Assembly (NCBI GenBank): GCA_002304345.1
Contig: NEUU01000018.1
Location: 19,932-83,931, forward strand
DNA: 64,000 nt
Origin: Verrucomicrobia bacterium Tous-C9LFEB
Lineage (GTDB): Bacteria > Verrucomicrobiota > Verrucomicrobiia > Methylacidiphilales > UBA1321
Direction: 5' to 3'
The notes under the pieces were generated by a model. The model made no database searches. It worked only from the letters and a program-made list of their open reading frames with translations, and had not been told where the DNA came from. Positions 35,946 through 46,206 of this stretch are shown piece after piece (position 1 is the stretch's first letter; each line of letters opens with the position of its first letter). A program made the translations under genes and the position numbers.

Positions 35946-37430
35946 TCAACCCACCAGCGAACACCGGATAAAGTGGATGATCGGATCGGGGAACAAACCG
36001 CTCGTGATGAGGAGCAGCGCGAGGAGTCCGAGGCAAATCCATTCGGCGCTGGTGACGCGGATCGGTGCGGGCGTGGCGGCGGGATCGCTGACGAAGCTGA
36101 CCTTGAGCACGCGCAGGTAGTAGTAGAGCGAGACGGCGCTCATGAGCAGTGCCAGGCCGACGAGCCAATAAGCACCTTCATACCACTTCGCGATGGTGGG
36201 TTGGGCTTCGATGGCGGAGAAGAAGAGATAGAATTTACCAATGAATCCGGCCAGCGGCGGGATGCCTGCGAGGGAGAGGAAGAAGACGGCGGTGAGCAGG
36301 GCGAGGAGCGGGCTGCGTTTCCAGCAACCGGCGATGTCCTGAATGTCCGCGGTGAGTCCATTGCGGTCGCTGACGAGATTGATCACGCCAAACGCGCCGA
36401 GGTTGGCGAGGGCGTAGATGACCACGTAGAAGATGACGGCGGCCATGCCTTCCACCGTGCCGCTGAGCACGCCGATGAGCATGTACCCGGCGTGACCGAC
36501 CGCGCTGTAGGCGAGGAGTCGTTTGAGATTGGATTGGCGCAACGCTCCGAGATTGCCGATGAGGAGGCTCAACGCGGCACCGAGGGCGACGCCGCCCATC
36601 CAGATGGCCTTGGTCGAGGGCGTGATGGCGACGGGTTGGAGAATCTTGATGAGGACGAAGAAGCCGGCCACTTTGGAACCGCTGGCGATCCACGCGGCGA
36701 CCGGGGTGGGTGCGCTCTGGTAAACATCCGGCACCCAGAAGTGGAAGGGGGCCATGGCGATCTTAAAGCCGAGGCCGACGAGAATCAACAGGATCGCCAC
36801 ACGCAGCAGCGGTGGGATGGCTTCCAGCGAGGTAATCGCGAGCGTAGCATCGTGCAGGTTGAGGGTTTGGACGACGCCATAGAAATAGCTCAGCCCGAAC
36901 AGCAGGAACGCGGAGGAGACGGCACCGAAGGTGAAATACTTCAAGCCCGCTTCCGCCGAGGCGCGCGAGGATTTGTTGAACGCGGTGAGCGCATAGAGGC
37001 TCAGGCTGACCAGTTCCAACGCAACGAAGATGAGCAGGAGGTTCTCCGTGCAGACGAGGAATCCGGCACCGAGCGTGCTAAGCAGAATGAGCGCGTAGTA
37101 TTCGCTGACGTGCGTGTTCGGCGCTTGATCGGCTGACAGGATGCAAACGACCGTGGCGAGGCCGAAGAGCAACGCCTTGGCACCGAGAGTCAACGACGTG
37201 AGGACAATCTGATCCTGACCCAGCGAGCGGGGCGCGAACCAGAGCATTTGTCCGATGATGACGGCAATGCCGATGACCAGTCCGATGCAGGCGATGCTTG
37301 CGGCAATGCGGCTGCGGGTGGGCAGGGGATGATGGCGCAGCAGTCCGTAGTCCACACCGAGGGCGGCGAAGAGCGACAGGACGACGAAGAGTTCCGGCAG
37401 AAGCGCCGTCAGGAGAATCGAATAATTCAT
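35946..37430 (-). CDS. nuoN: NADH-quinone oxidoreductase subunit N
   Basis: 494 residues with 14 hydrophobic segments, an antiporter-like proton-pumping subunit of complex I. It carries the SLYALTAFNKSSRASAEAGL lysine region and MAPFHFWVPDVYQSAPTPVA, the proton_antipo_M signature. It is the last gene of the nuo operon; its ATG overlaps the upstream nuoM stop by 4 bp. It lies at the proximal end of the antiporter arm. Confidence 0.93.
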   Translation of the reverse strand: MNYSILLTALLPELFVVLSLFAALGVDYGLLRHHPLPTRSRIAASIACIGLVIGIAVIIGQMLWFAPRSLGQDQIVLTSLTLGAKALLFGLATVVCILSADQAPNTHVSEYYALILLSTLGAGFLVCTENLLLIFVALELVSLSLYALTAFNKSSRASAEAGLKYFTFGAVSSAFLLFGLSYFYGVVQTLNLHDATLAITSLEAIPPLLRVAILLILVGLGFKIAMAPFHFWVPDVYQSAPTPVAAWIASGSKVAGFFVLIKILQPVAITPSTKAIWMGGVALGAALSLLIGNLGALRQSNLKRLLAYSAVGHAGYMLIGVLSGTVEGMAAVIFYVVIYALANLGAFGVINLVSDRNGLTADIQDIAGCWKRSPLLALLTAVFFLSLAGIPPLAGFIGKFYLFFSAIEAQPTIAKWYEGAYWLVGLALLMSAVSLYYYLRVLKVSFVSDPAATPAPIRVTSAEWICLGLLALLLITSGLFPDPIIHFIRCSLVG

Positions 37431-38932
37431 GGGGTCACCGCTCCGGTTGCGAGGGCGGCCACGAGCGGAGCCAGGCCGGAGTTAATGAGTTCAATCAAGG
37501 GTTTCGGATAGAGACCAACACCCAGCGCGGCCGCAATGAGCACGACGAGGGCGACCGTTTCGGGGCAGGTCAACGGCGGATACTTTTCGGGGAGCGCATG
37601 GGCTGGATCATTCGCGGTGACCGAGCGGCGAAAGAACGCTTCGTGAATCTTGATCAGCGTATAGGCAAAGGTGACGATGATGCCGAGACCCGCCACGACG
37701 AGAATCCAGACGGGGAAGAGCGGTTGCTGCCACGCGCCGATGAGGACGTGCAGTTCCGCGACGAAGCCGCTGAAACCGGGCATGCCCATGGAGGCGAGAC
37801 CCGCGACAATGAAGAGCCACGCGATGGTCGGCATCCGGTCGATCAGGCGATCAAAGTCGGCGAGCTGGCGCGTATGCGTGCGGCGGTAAATCGAACCTCC
37901 GACCAGCGCGAAGAGAAGGGCACCGATCACGCCGTGGGAGAACATTTGCAGCACCGCACCATTCAGGCCAGTGATGTTCAACGTGGCGAGGCCGAGCAGG
38001 ACAAAGCCCATGTGGCTCACGCTCGAGTAACCAATAACGAATTTGAAGTCCGACTGCACGAGAGCGATCAACGCACCGTAAAGGATGTTGATCACCGCGA
38101 TGACGGCGATCCATTGCGCCCAATGTTGCGCGCCGAGCGGGAGGAGTCCAATGGCGACGCGCAGGCAGCCGTACGCGCCGAGTTTCATCACGACGCCCGC
38201 GAGGAGCATCGAGGCGGCGGTCGGCGCGGCCACGTGACCGGTGGGCGCCCATGTGTGGAAGGGCCACATACCGGCCAGCACGGCGAAGCCGATGAAGACG
38301 ATCGGGAAGACGACGATCTGGAAGGTCTGCGAATAATGCGCTTCGGTGGCGAGGCGTGTGAGGTCGAAGGTGTTCAGTCCCGCGCCGAAGTAGAGGGCGA
38401 GCAAGCTGAAGAAAATGAGTGAACTGCTGGTGAAGGAATAGATCACGAGCTTCATCGCGGCGTATTCGCGGCGCGTGCTGCCCCAGATGGCGATGAGGAA
38501 GTACTTTGGAACAATCGCAATCTCGTAGAAGACGAAGAGCATCACCAAATCGAGCGAGAGAAACACGCCGTATACGCCGCCGATCAGGGCGAGGAAGAAG
38601 GCAAAGAATTCATTCGCGCGATGCTCGATGTCCCACGAGAACAGGACGCCGCAAAAAGCGATGAGGCCGGTCAACAGGAGGAGCGAGAGGCTGATACCGT
38701 CGACGCCGGACTTGAACTGAATGCCGAGTGAGGCCACCCACGGGAGGCTGACGACCGATTGATAACCGCCGTCGGCAATGTGGTATTGCAGCGTGGCGAA
38801 CGCGGCGGTGATCAGTCCGAGCAAGGCGGTGATGAGAGCGGTCCAGCGGATCGTGCGGAGACGTTCGGGAGGCGTCAGGCCAACGGCCAGCGCGCCCACG
38901 AAGCTGAGGATGACGGTAAAAAGGGGCAGCAT
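37427..38932 (-). CDS. nuoM: NADH-quinone oxidoreductase subunit M, second copy
   Basis: 501 residues with about 14 membrane helices. Typical NuoM features are FYEIAIVPKYFLIAIWG, the GMWPFHTWAPTGHVAAPTAA motif and GYSSVSHMGFVLLGL. It lies directly after another nuoM and ahead of nuoN (4-bp overlap). Both copies keep full length and the key lysine/histidine motifs, so both could pump. The start region LPLFTVILSFVGALAVG resembles normal NuoM. Two nuoM genes in tandem are found in a subset of complex I operons. Confidence 0.9.
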   Translation of the reverse strand: MLPLFTVILSFVGALAVGLTPPERLRTIRWTALITALLGLITAAFATLQYHIADGGYQSVVSLPWVASLGIQFKSGVDGISLSLLLLTGLIAFCGVLFSWDIEHRANEFFAFFLALIGGVYGVFLSLDLVMLFVFYEIAIVPKYFLIAIWGSTRREYAAMKLVIYSFTSSSLIFFSLLALYFGAGLNTFDLTRLATEAHYSQTFQIVVFPIVFIGFAVLAGMWPFHTWAPTGHVAAPTAASMLLAGVVMKLGAYGCLRVAIGLLPLGAQHWAQWIAVIAVINILYGALIALVQSDFKFVIGYSSVSHMGFVLLGLATLNITGLNGAVLQMFSHGVIGALLFALVGGSIYRRTHTRQLADFDRLIDRMPTIAWLFIVAGLASMGMPGFSGFVAELHVLIGAWQQPLFPVWILVVAGLGIIVTFAYTLIKIHEAFFRRSVTANDPAHALPEKYPPLTCPETVALVVLIAAALGVGLYPKPLIELINSGLAPLVAALATGAVTP

Positions 38933-38936
38933 AAAG

Positions 38937-40433
38937 TTAGCGGTAATTTTTCAGGATATAATCGACGACCTCGGAGCTGGCGCGCAGCCAGTAGCCGGGA
39001 GTAACGCCGACCCAGACGATAAGCACGATGAGCGGTCCGGCGGTGATCCATTCCACCAGCGACAGATCGGGAATCGATTTCCACTTTTCCACGAGCGGAC
39101 CGGTGAAGACCCGTTGCAGCAGGGTGAGGAGGAAAATCGCCGTCGTGAGGAGCGCCGGAATCGCCGCGAGTGTGAAGACGGGGGCGAGTCCGTAACTGCC
39201 GTAGAAGATGGGGAATTCGCTCGCAAACCCGGCCAGGAACGGCAGGCCGATCGAGGAGAAGGTGAGGATCGTGAAGAGCGTCGCGAAGCGCGGGGTCACG
39301 GCGCGGAGGCCACCGAAGTCGGTCAGATAACGCGACCCGGTGCGGGCTTCGAGTCGACCGACGAGGTAGAAGAGTCCTGCAACGGTCAATCCATGGCTGA
39401 ACATTTGCAGGATCGCGCCTTGCAGCGCGGGCGTCTGTGCATCGACATTCAAGCCGGTGCGGGTCGCGCCCACCGCGCAGATACCGAGCAGGCAGTAGCC
39501 GACGTGGTTCAGCGAGGAGTAGGTCAGCAACTTCTTTAGATCGTTCTGGCGCATCGCGGCGAACGCTCCGAGCAGGATCGTCGCCACGGTGATCGTGAGC
39601 AGGAAAACCGAGTGGGCCTTGAATGCCTCGGGGAAGATCGGGAGGATAAGCCGGAGGAATCCGTACACGCCGAGCTTCGAGAGCAAAGCGGAGAGGAGAA
39701 TGCTCACCGCCGTGGGGGCTTGCGTGTACGCTTCGGGCTGCCAGATATGGAACGGCACGAGCGGAGTTTTCACCCACAGGCCGAGCAACACCGCGAGGAA
39801 GATCCAGCCGTAAAGCGGTCCCACCATGGCGGGAAGAGTGCCGGTCGAGGCGAGTCCGGCCAGCGCGAGGAAGTCAAACGTGCCGGTCTTGAGATAGAGC
39901 AACTGGAAACCGAGGAGCATCGCTACGCTGCCGAGCACGGTGAAGAGGAAGAACTTCATGGCCGCTTCGTCGCGCCGTTCGCCGCCGAAGAATTTGATCA
40001 GGAAGAACACCGGCACGAGGCTCAGTTCGAAGTAGAGGAACCAGTGGTAGAAATTCAACGCGGTGAACGCGCCGAACAATCCCGTGAACTCCAGCGACAG
40101 GAGCGGAAAGTAGATCGATTTCTTGTCCTGAACATCCCACGAGGCGAGCACCGAGACGGGCGCGATGATGGCGGCGAGGAGGAGCAGGAGGAAGTTGAGG
40201 CCGTCGACGCCGACAAAGTATTGAATACCGAGCGAGGGAATCCATTCGTGGCGTTCGACGAATTGCACGCCGCCGCCAACCGTGATGAAGTTCCAGGCGA
40301 GTTTCAGCGTCAGCGCGAGCGAAGCCAGCGAACCGCCGAGCGCCCACGCGCGGGCGAGGCGTCCGTCGCGGCCCGGTTGCAGGAACGCGCCGAGGGCGGC
40401 GATGAGGGGAATTAAAGTGATTGCGGTGATCAT
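38937..40433 (-). CDS. nuoM: NADH-quinone oxidoreductase subunit M, first copy
   Basis: 498 residues, polytopic. It shows VGVDGLNFLLLLLAAIIAPV, YFELSLVPVFFLIKFFGGER (glutamate and lysine of the channel) and TPLVPFHIWQPEAYTQAPTA. This is also a clear NuoM. It is separated from the second copy by 4 bp and from nuoL by 12 bp. The two NuoMs differ considerably in sequence, arguing for an old duplication with specialised roles rather than a recent one. Confidence 0.9.
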   Translation of the reverse strand: MITAITLIPLIAALGAFLQPGRDGRLARAWALGGSLASLALTLKLAWNFITVGGGVQFVERHEWIPSLGIQYFVGVDGLNFLLLLLAAIIAPVSVLASWDVQDKKSIYFPLLSLEFTGLFGAFTALNFYHWFLYFELSLVPVFFLIKFFGGERRDEAAMKFFLFTVLGSVAMLLGFQLLYLKTGTFDFLALAGLASTGTLPAMVGPLYGWIFLAVLLGLWVKTPLVPFHIWQPEAYTQAPTAVSILLSALLSKLGVYGFLRLILPIFPEAFKAHSVFLLTITVATILLGAFAAMRQNDLKKLLTYSSLNHVGYCLLGICAVGATRTGLNVDAQTPALQGAILQMFSHGLTVAGLFYLVGRLEARTGSRYLTDFGGLRAVTPRFATLFTILTFSSIGLPFLAGFASEFPIFYGSYGLAPVFTLAAIPALLTTAIFLLTLLQRVFTGPLVEKWKSIPDLSLVEWITAGPLIVLIVWVGVTPGYWLRASSEVVDYILKNYR

Positions 40434-40445
40434 AGTTGCAAGCCG

Positions 40446-42422
40446 TTAAAATGCGGACCACCAGAAGAGCACGCCGAGCAGCACCGCACCGAGGGCGATG
40501 AAGCGCAGGTAATTGGTGAGGTAACCGTTTTGCGCGCGGGTGGTGACGAACGAGGTGTTGCGCAGCGTCTGGCAGAAGCCATCGAAGCTCCATTGGTCGA
40601 TGAGCAGGCGGTCGCCGCGGAACGCGAAAAGATTGCTGAGCTGGCGCACGCCGAGAACGATCAGTTCGCTGAAGACCAGCAGGAACGCGTCGACCATTTC
40701 GGCGGCAAAGGCGAGCCACTTCCAGAGCGCGCCGACCGTGGCGGCATAGAGTTCGTCCAGATAACCGCGATTTTCGAGGAAGCGATAAGCGGGGCGCGAA
40801 ACCTTTTCCATCGCGTCCGGCTCCGTGGCGCTTAGCGTGCGGCGGAAGCCATAGACCCAGAAACCGACGAGCAAACCGCCGAGCGCGACGACCAGGCTGA
40901 CCACCGTGACGGTGAGGGAATGGTGCGGCGCGGTGAATTCGCTATCCAGATACGTCGCGATTTCAAAGTGCTTGGCGATGCCGCCGAAAGCGAGGGCGAA
41001 GAGCGCAAGGATCGTGAGCGGGGCGGTGATTTGCCACGGGCTTTCGTGCGGATGACCATGCGAGCGGGTCTTGCCGAAGAAGACGTAGCAGATCTGGCGC
41101 ATCATATAGAATGACGTGCAGAACGCGGCCGCCGCGCCGACGAAGAAGAGTGGACGGTTGCTGTTCCACGCGCAGAGCAAAATTTCGTCCTTGCTGAAGA
41201 AGCCGGATGTCAGCGGGAAGGCGCACAACGCCGCCGCGCCGCAGAGATAGCAGGCGGTCGTGATCGGCATGCTCTTGAGCACGCCACCGAGCTTGCGGAT
41301 GTCCTGTTCGCCATGACAGCCGTGAATGATCGATCCAGCGCCGAGGAAGAGCAACGCCTTGAAGAATGCGTGGCTCAGGAGATGGAACATGCCGGGCGCG
41401 GTGCCGCCGACGCCGAGGCCGAGCATCATCATGCCGAGCTGGCTGACGGTTGAGTAAGCGAGGATGCGTTTGAGATCATTCTGGCCAATCGCGATGAGTC
41501 CCGCGAACAAGGCGGTGATGCCGCCGACCCACGCCACGATGGTGAGCGAGACTGTATCGGCCTGGAACAAAATAATCGTGCGGGCGACGAGGAACACGCC
41601 CGCCGCAACCATCGTGGCCGCGTGGATGAGCGCGGAGACCGGGGTCGGACCTTCCATCGCGTCGGGGAGCCAGACGTGGAGCGGGAATTGACCCGATTTG
41701 CCGACCGCGCCGATGAAGATGAGGGTGCTGATGCCGGCGGCGGCGCTGATGCCGAAGAGCGGTTCGCCCGCCGTGGCAATCGTGGTCACGCCGCTTTCGA
41801 GGAGACCGGTGCCGTTATTGTAGAAGAGCAACGTGCCGGTTTCCTTGAACGCCCAGAGCAGGCCGATGAAGAGACCGAGATCGCCGATGCGCGTGGTGAT
41901 GAACGCCTTTTTCGCTGCGGCGGCTGCGGACGGTTTCTTGTACCAGAATCCAATCAGCAGGTACGACGCGAGGCCGACGATTTCCCAGCACATGAACAGC
42001 AGCAGCAGGCTGTTGGCGATGATCAACCCGAGCATGCCCGCCGCGAAGAGCGACAGGTAGCAGAAGAACCGCGTTTGATCCGGGTCCTCGGCCATGTAGT
42101 TGCCGGAATAGAAGAAAATCAGGAAGCCGATGAAGGTTACCATGGCCACCATCGAGGCCGAGAGCGGATCGAGCACCACACCGAAGTCGACGCTGGCACC
42201 GCCGAGCTGCATCCACTGGAAATTGTAGAAGCGCGTGGCGGGATTCTCGATGTTGAGCTTCAGCGCGTAGAGCGACAGCACGAGCGAGATGCCGAGGCCG
42301 AGCAGACCCGCGCCGACGGCGGCACGTTTCCACGACGGTTTGATCAGCGCGATCACGGCCGCCGCGATCAGCGGGCAGAGCGGGATGGCGGCGATCCAGA
42401 GGATGCAGGAATTGTCAGGCAT
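40446..42422 (-). CDS. nuoL: NADH-quinone oxidoreductase subunit L
   Basis: 658 residues, somewhat longer than E. coli NuoL (613). Visible motifs are FFCYLSLFAAGMLGLIIANS, FMCWEIVGLASYLLIGFWY, and SGQFPLHVWLPDAMEGPTPV, with the long C-terminal region carrying the lateral helix and an anchoring segment (FIALGAVLLGVLFWWSAF). It is the distal proton pump subunit. The added length may matter because this operon has an extra NuoM, which would need a longer lateral helix. Confidence 0.94.
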   Translation of the reverse strand: MPDNSCILWIAAIPLCPLIAAAVIALIKPSWKRAAVGAGLLGLGISLVLSLYALKLNIENPATRFYNFQWMQLGGASVDFGVVLDPLSASMVAMVTFIGFLIFFYSGNYMAEDPDQTRFFCYLSLFAAGMLGLIIANSLLLLFMCWEIVGLASYLLIGFWYKKPSAAAAAKKAFITTRIGDLGLFIGLLWAFKETGTLLFYNNGTGLLESGVTTIATAGEPLFGISAAAGISTLIFIGAVGKSGQFPLHVWLPDAMEGPTPVSALIHAATMVAAGVFLVARTIILFQADTVSLTIVAWVGGITALFAGLIAIGQNDLKRILAYSTVSQLGMMMLGLGVGGTAPGMFHLLSHAFFKALLFLGAGSIIHGCHGEQDIRKLGGVLKSMPITTACYLCGAAALCAFPLTSGFFSKDEILLCAWNSNRPLFFVGAAAAFCTSFYMMRQICYVFFGKTRSHGHPHESPWQITAPLTILALFALAFGGIAKHFEIATYLDSEFTAPHHSLTVTVVSLVVALGGLLVGFWVYGFRRTLSATEPDAMEKVSRPAYRFLENRGYLDELYAATVGALWKWLAFAAEMVDAFLLVFSELIVLGVRQLSNLFAFRGDRLLIDQWSFDGFCQTLRNTSFVTTRAQNGYLTNYLRFIALGAVLLGVLFWWSAF

Positions 42423-42428
42423 GGGCGA

Positions 42429-42740
42429 TTACTCGTGAAGGGACGTCATTTTTTCGAGGTCGGGCGTCTTGTAGAAACGGTAGACGGCGATGACTAGGGC
42501 CAAGCCGACGGCGGCTTCCGCTCCGGCGATGGCGATGGAAAACAGGGTGAAAAGCTGGCCGAGGAGCAGGTCCGGATTCGGACCGAAACGCCAGAAGGCG
42601 ATGAAGTTCAGGTTGGCCGCATTGAGCATGATCTCCACGCCGATGAGAACGATGATCGCGTGACGGCGCGTGAGCACGCCGAGCAATCCCACAAAAAAGA
42701 GAATGGCGGAGACAACCAGATAATAGTGGAGCGGGACCAT
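42429..42740 (-). CDS. nuoK: NADH-quinone oxidoreductase subunit K
   Basis: 103 residues with three membrane helices. VSAILFFVGLLGVLTRRHAI, the acidic residue in IVLIGVEIMLNAANLNF and AIAGAEAAVGLALVIAVYR with a second glutamate are the key features. The two buried glutamates belong to the proton channel. It lies 2 bp after nuoJ and 6 bp before nuoL, i.e. tightly packed in the operon. Confidence 0.95.
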   Translation of the reverse strand: MVPLHYYLVVSAILFFVGLLGVLTRRHAIIVLIGVEIMLNAANLNFIAFWRFGPNPDLLLGQLFTLFSIAIAGAEAAVGLALVIAVYRFYKTPDLEKMTSLHE

Positions 42741-42742
42741 AA

Positions 42743-43261
42743 TCAGGACTTCTTTTCTTCCTCGGACTTTTCCGGGCTGATGGCAATCACCACGGCGCCG
42801 AGCAGGGCGGCTGTTAACAGTAATGCGATCACTTGCAGGGCGATGGTGTACGGCGCCATCAGATTCAAGCCGAGTGCGCGCACGGACGGATCAATCGTTT
42901 CCACCACCGGCTGCAGCGGCAGGGCGGTTTTCAAAATGGCGGGCAACAGCAACGTCAACAAAACAGCGGTGGCTCCCGCCAGACCCCACAACGCGCCATG
43001 CGCCTCGATATGTTCCTTCACATTGCCGGTCACTTGCTGCGTGAGCATGATCGCGAACAGGATCAGGATTCCGACCGCGCCGACATAGACGAGGATTTGC
43101 ACCGCGGCGAGAAACTCGGCCATGAGCAGGATGAAGAGTCCGGCCAGCGCGACGAAGAACGCCATCAGGGTGAGCGTGGCATGCACGAGATTGCGCAGGC
43201 GCACGGCGAGCAGCGCGCTGATCACGGCAATGGCGGAGAGGATGGAAAAGGTGATGATCAT
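42743..43261 (-). CDS. nuoJ: NADH-quinone oxidoreductase subunit J
   Basis: 172 residues from the ATG at 43261, which overlaps the nuoH stop by 4 bp; the longer frame upstream lies in nuoH. Five membrane segments, with FLAAVQILVYVGAVGILILF (the NuoJ pi-bulge region) as the strongest mark. The C-terminal end is charged (SPEKSEEEKKS). NuoJ links the quinone module to the antiporter arm. Confidence 0.93.
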   Translation of the reverse strand: MIITFSILSAIAVISALLAVRLRNLVHATLTLMAFFVALAGLFILLMAEFLAAVQILVYVGAVGILILFAIMLTQQVTGNVKEHIEAHGALWGLAGATAVLLTLLLPAILKTALPLQPVVETIDPSVRALGLNLMAPYTIALQVIALLLTAALLGAVVIAISPEKSEEEKKS

Positions 43262-44511
43262 GAGGCGTAGTGGTAAACGCGTTGAGCGGTCTTCGGTCCG
43301 CGATTGAGGCGGCCGATGCATTCATAGCTGAGGTACATCACGAGGAAACCGATGGGCCAGCCGACGACCGGGATGCCGTGCCAGCGGGGCGCGTAGTAAT
43401 AGAACCCGCCAACGAAGATATTCATGATGGCGAGCGGCAGGAGGAATTTCCACGCGAAGCCCATCAGATGATCCACCCGGAGCCGGGGCAGCGTGCCGCG
43501 AATCCAGATCATGACCAGCATCAGCGCGAACATCTTGGCGAAGAACCAGACAAAACCGGGGATCAGGAGCGCATTGGGGTCGTCGCTCCAAGGCGGGCGG
43601 ATATTCGGACCGCTCCAGCCACCGAGGAACAGCGTGGTGGAGAGACCGTTGATCGCGAAGGCGCTGACATACTCGCTCATGAAGAAGAGCGCGTATTTGA
43701 AACCGCTATATTCGGTCAGATGACCCGCCACGATTTCGGAATCGGCTTCCGGCAGATCGAACGGGCAACGATTGATTTCTGCCAGCGAAGCGACGAAGAA
43801 GATGAGAAAGCCCGCGAAACCCCAAGGCGTGAACACATTCCATCCGATAATCTGGCCGAGGCATTGCAACCCCGCGTTGCTGCTTTGAATCCATTCGGAA
43901 AGCTGCTGTTGCGCGACGATCTTCGTCGTATCGAGCGACCCCGTCATCATGATCACCGTCACACCCGAAAGAACCAGCGGCAATTCGTAGCTTACCATCT
44001 GCGCGATGGCGCGCATGCCGCCGAGCAGGGAATACTTATTGCGCGACGACCAACCGGCCATGAAGACTGCCAGCGTGCTGACCGAACCGAGCGCGAAAAA
44101 GAGAATCACGCCGGTATCGACCGCAGCCGGGATCATGTTGCGATTGAACGGCAACACCGAAAGAATCGTGAAGGCCGGAACCATCAACACGACGGGCGCG
44201 AGGAAATGGGCGAGGCGGTCACTGGTCTTCGGCACGATGTCTTCCTTGAGCAACATCTTGATGCCGTCCGCGGCGGGTTGAAGGATACCCAGCGGGCCGG
44301 TGCGGTTTGGTCCGATACGATTCTGAATGCGCGCGAGACCCTTGCGCTCCAGCCATGTCGTGATGGCGAAGCAACCGGGGAACACGGCGATCAGCGGGAC
44401 GGTGGAAAGCAGGATCGCCACCAGAACGGCCACGAGCGGATAGCTGTCCAGAAAGGACAACGCCCACTGCGTGAGTTGAACAATAAGTTGGTCGGGATTG
44501 ATCGGCGTCAT
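43258..44511 (-). CDS. nuoH: NADH-quinone oxidoreductase subunit H
   Basis: 417 residues, longer than usual (about 325-340) because of added N-terminal segment and an insertion after residue 180 (TTKIVAQQQLSEWIQSSNAG). Diagnostic motifs: ERKGLARIQNRIGPNRTGPL, FMAGWSSRNKYSLLGGMRAI and INRCPFDLPEADSEIVAGHL. It forms the quinone-binding chamber at the membrane. The start overlaps the nuoI stop by 4 bp. In this operon it follows nuoI, not the usual H-then-I order. Confidence 0.94.
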   Translation of the reverse strand: MTPINPDQLIVQLTQWALSFLDSYPLVAVLVAILLSTVPLIAVFPGCFAITTWLERKGLARIQNRIGPNRTGPLGILQPAADGIKMLLKEDIVPKTSDRLAHFLAPVVLMVPAFTILSVLPFNRNMIPAAVDTGVILFFALGSVSTLAVFMAGWSSRNKYSLLGGMRAIAQMVSYELPLVLSGVTVIMMTGSLDTTKIVAQQQLSEWIQSSNAGLQCLGQIIGWNVFTPWGFAGFLIFFVASLAEINRCPFDLPEADSEIVAGHLTEYSGFKYALFFMSEYVSAFAINGLSTTLFLGGWSGPNIRPPWSDDPNALLIPGFVWFFAKMFALMLVMIWIRGTLPRLRVDHLMGFAWKFLLPLAIMNIFVGGFYYYAPRWHGIPVVGWPIGFLVMYLSYECIGRLNRGPKTAQRVYHYAS

Positions 44512-45053
44512 GCGGCAGGGGTGGAAGGAGTGGGGGCAGGTTTCTTCTGTTTCGCCGCGAGACGGTCGTCGACTTCCTGCGCTTCGTCGGGGTGGATCTT
44601 GTGGAAATACGTGTTCGATTTCAGCAAGTGCTCCCGTTTCAGCAGCAGACCCTCAAAGCGGTCGGGCGTGGAAAGTTCAAAAGTGCTGTCCATCTTGATC
44701 GATTCGAACGGGCATACCTCGACGCAAATCTGGCAGCCCATGCAGACGGAAATATCGATGTCGAATACCTTGGGACGCTTGGCCGGTTTGCCGTTCGCGT
44801 CTTTTTCCATGACGATGTAGATGCACTGCGGTGGGCATTCCTTCTCGCAAATCTTGCACGCCACGCAACGCATCGTGCCGAGCGGATCTTCGTCGTTATC
44901 GTACACGAGGAACGGGATGTTTCGGCTGAACAACGTCACCGAATTGCCCGCTTCCGGGTACTGGATGGTGGGCAACAGCCGCTTGTTGACGAAACTTCCG
45001 AAGAAGTTCTTCGCCGTCACGACCATGCCTTTGAGGATTCCGATGCCGAGCAT
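44508..45053 (-). CDS. nuoI: NADH-quinone oxidoreductase subunit I
   Basis: 181 residues with two [4Fe-4S] motifs: CVACKICEKECP and CMGCQICVEVCP, followed by FESIKMDSTFELS. It transfers electrons from the peripheral arm to cluster N2. The C-terminus is Ala/Pro/Thr-rich (KKPAPTPSTPAA). It follows nuoD by one base and overlaps nuoH by 4 bp. Confidence 0.95.
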   Translation of the reverse strand: MLGIGILKGMVVTAKNFFGSFVNKRLLPTIQYPEAGNSVTLFSRNIPFLVYDNDEDPLGTMRCVACKICEKECPPQCIYIVMEKDANGKPAKRPKVFDIDISVCMGCQICVEVCPFESIKMDSTFELSTPDRFEGLLLKREHLLKSNTYFHKIHPDEAQEVDDRLAAKQKKPAPTPSTPAA

Positions 45054-45054
45054 A

Positions 45055-46206
45055 TTAGCGATCCACCTCTCCGAGGACGATGTCGATACTGCCGAGGACG
45101 ATCACCGCGTCGGCGATCTTCTGGCCGAGGCACATGTCTTCGAGGACAGTCAGGTTGATGAAGGACGGCGGACGCACATGATACCGGTGCGGCTTGGGCG
45201 TGCCGTCGCTGACGAGATAGAAACCGAGCTCGCCCTTCGGACCTTCGATGCGGCCGTAGGCTTCGGCCGGCTTGGGGCGGAAATTGCGCGCCTTGCTGTC
45301 GTTCACGGGACCTTCCGGAATCGTGGCCAGCGCCTGCTTGAGAATCTTGACGCTCTCGCGCATTTCCAACAGGCGGATCATGAAGCGATCGTAGCAATCG
45401 CCCACCGAACCGAGCGGTACTTTGAAATCGAAACGGTCGTAGATGCCGTACTTGTCGACCTTGCGGAGATCGTAATCGACGCCGCTGGCGCGCAGGCAGG
45501 GACCGGTGATGCTCGCATTGATCGCGAGATCGCGCGGCAACACGCCCACATTTTGGCAACGGCTCAGGATGATTTCATTGCCGGTCAGCAACGTTTCGAA
45601 TTCATCCATGAACGCGGGGAAATCGTCGACCACCTTTTTGCACTGCGCGAGCCAGCCGGAGGGCAGGTCATTGCGCACGCCGCCGAAGCGCATGTAATTG
45701 CACATCATGCGCGCACCGCTGGCCCATTCAAAGAGATCCAGAATGTGTTCGCGTTCGCGGATGGCGTAGAGCAGGGGAGTGCCGCTCGCGCCGAGATCGT
45801 TCGTGAGGAAGCCGACCAGCGAGGCGTGATTCTGCAGGCGGGTCAACTCGGCCATGATGACGCGGATGTACTCCGCGCGTTCCGGCACGGCCAACCCGGC
45901 CATCTTTTCCACCGCGAGGGCGTAGGCCCAGTTGTTCGTCATCGAACAAAAATAATCGAGCCGGTCCGTATACGGCATCGAGCCGAGATACGAGGTCGTC
46001 TCCGCGATCTTCTCGTGATTGCGGTGCAGATAACCGAAAACCGGCTTCAGTTTCACCACGGTTTCGCCATCGAGCGACACATCCATGCGGAACACGCCGT
46101 GTGTGCTCGGATGTTGCGGTCCCATCGAAATTTCCAGCACGTTTGTGCGGAGGTCGTCTCCGGAATAAATCTGATACTCGCGCGGGGCGATGGTCTCGGT
46201 ACTCAT
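45055..46206 (-). CDS. nuoD: NADH-quinone oxidoreductase subunit D
   Basis: 383 residues, the usual separate NuoD (not fused to C). [20 protein letters not shown], the HRNHEKIAE stretch, [13 protein letters not shown] and the C-terminal DIVLGEVDR are hallmark sites near the quinone pocket. It forms the 49-kDa subunit homolog that, with NuoB, holds the quinone-reduction site. Its start overlaps nuoC's stop by 4 bp. Confidence 0.95.
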   Translation of the reverse strand: MSTETIAPREYQIYSGDDLRTNVLEISMGPQHPSTHGVFRMDVSLDGETVVKLKPVFGYLHRNHEKIAETTSYLGSMPYTDRLDYFCSMTNNWAYALAVEKMAGLAVPERAEYIRVIMAELTRLQNHASLVGFLTNDLGASGTPLLYAIREREHILDLFEWASGARMMCNYMRFGGVRNDLPSGWLAQCKKVVDDFPAFMDEFETLLTGNEIILSRCQNVGVLPRDLAINASITGPCLRASGVDYDLRKVDKYGIYDRFDFKVPLGSVGDCYDRFMIRLLEMRESVKILKQALATIPEGPVNDSKARNFRPKPAEAYGRIEGPKGELGFYLVSDGTPKPHRYHVRPPSFINLTVLEDMCLGQKIADAVIVLGSIDIVLGEVDR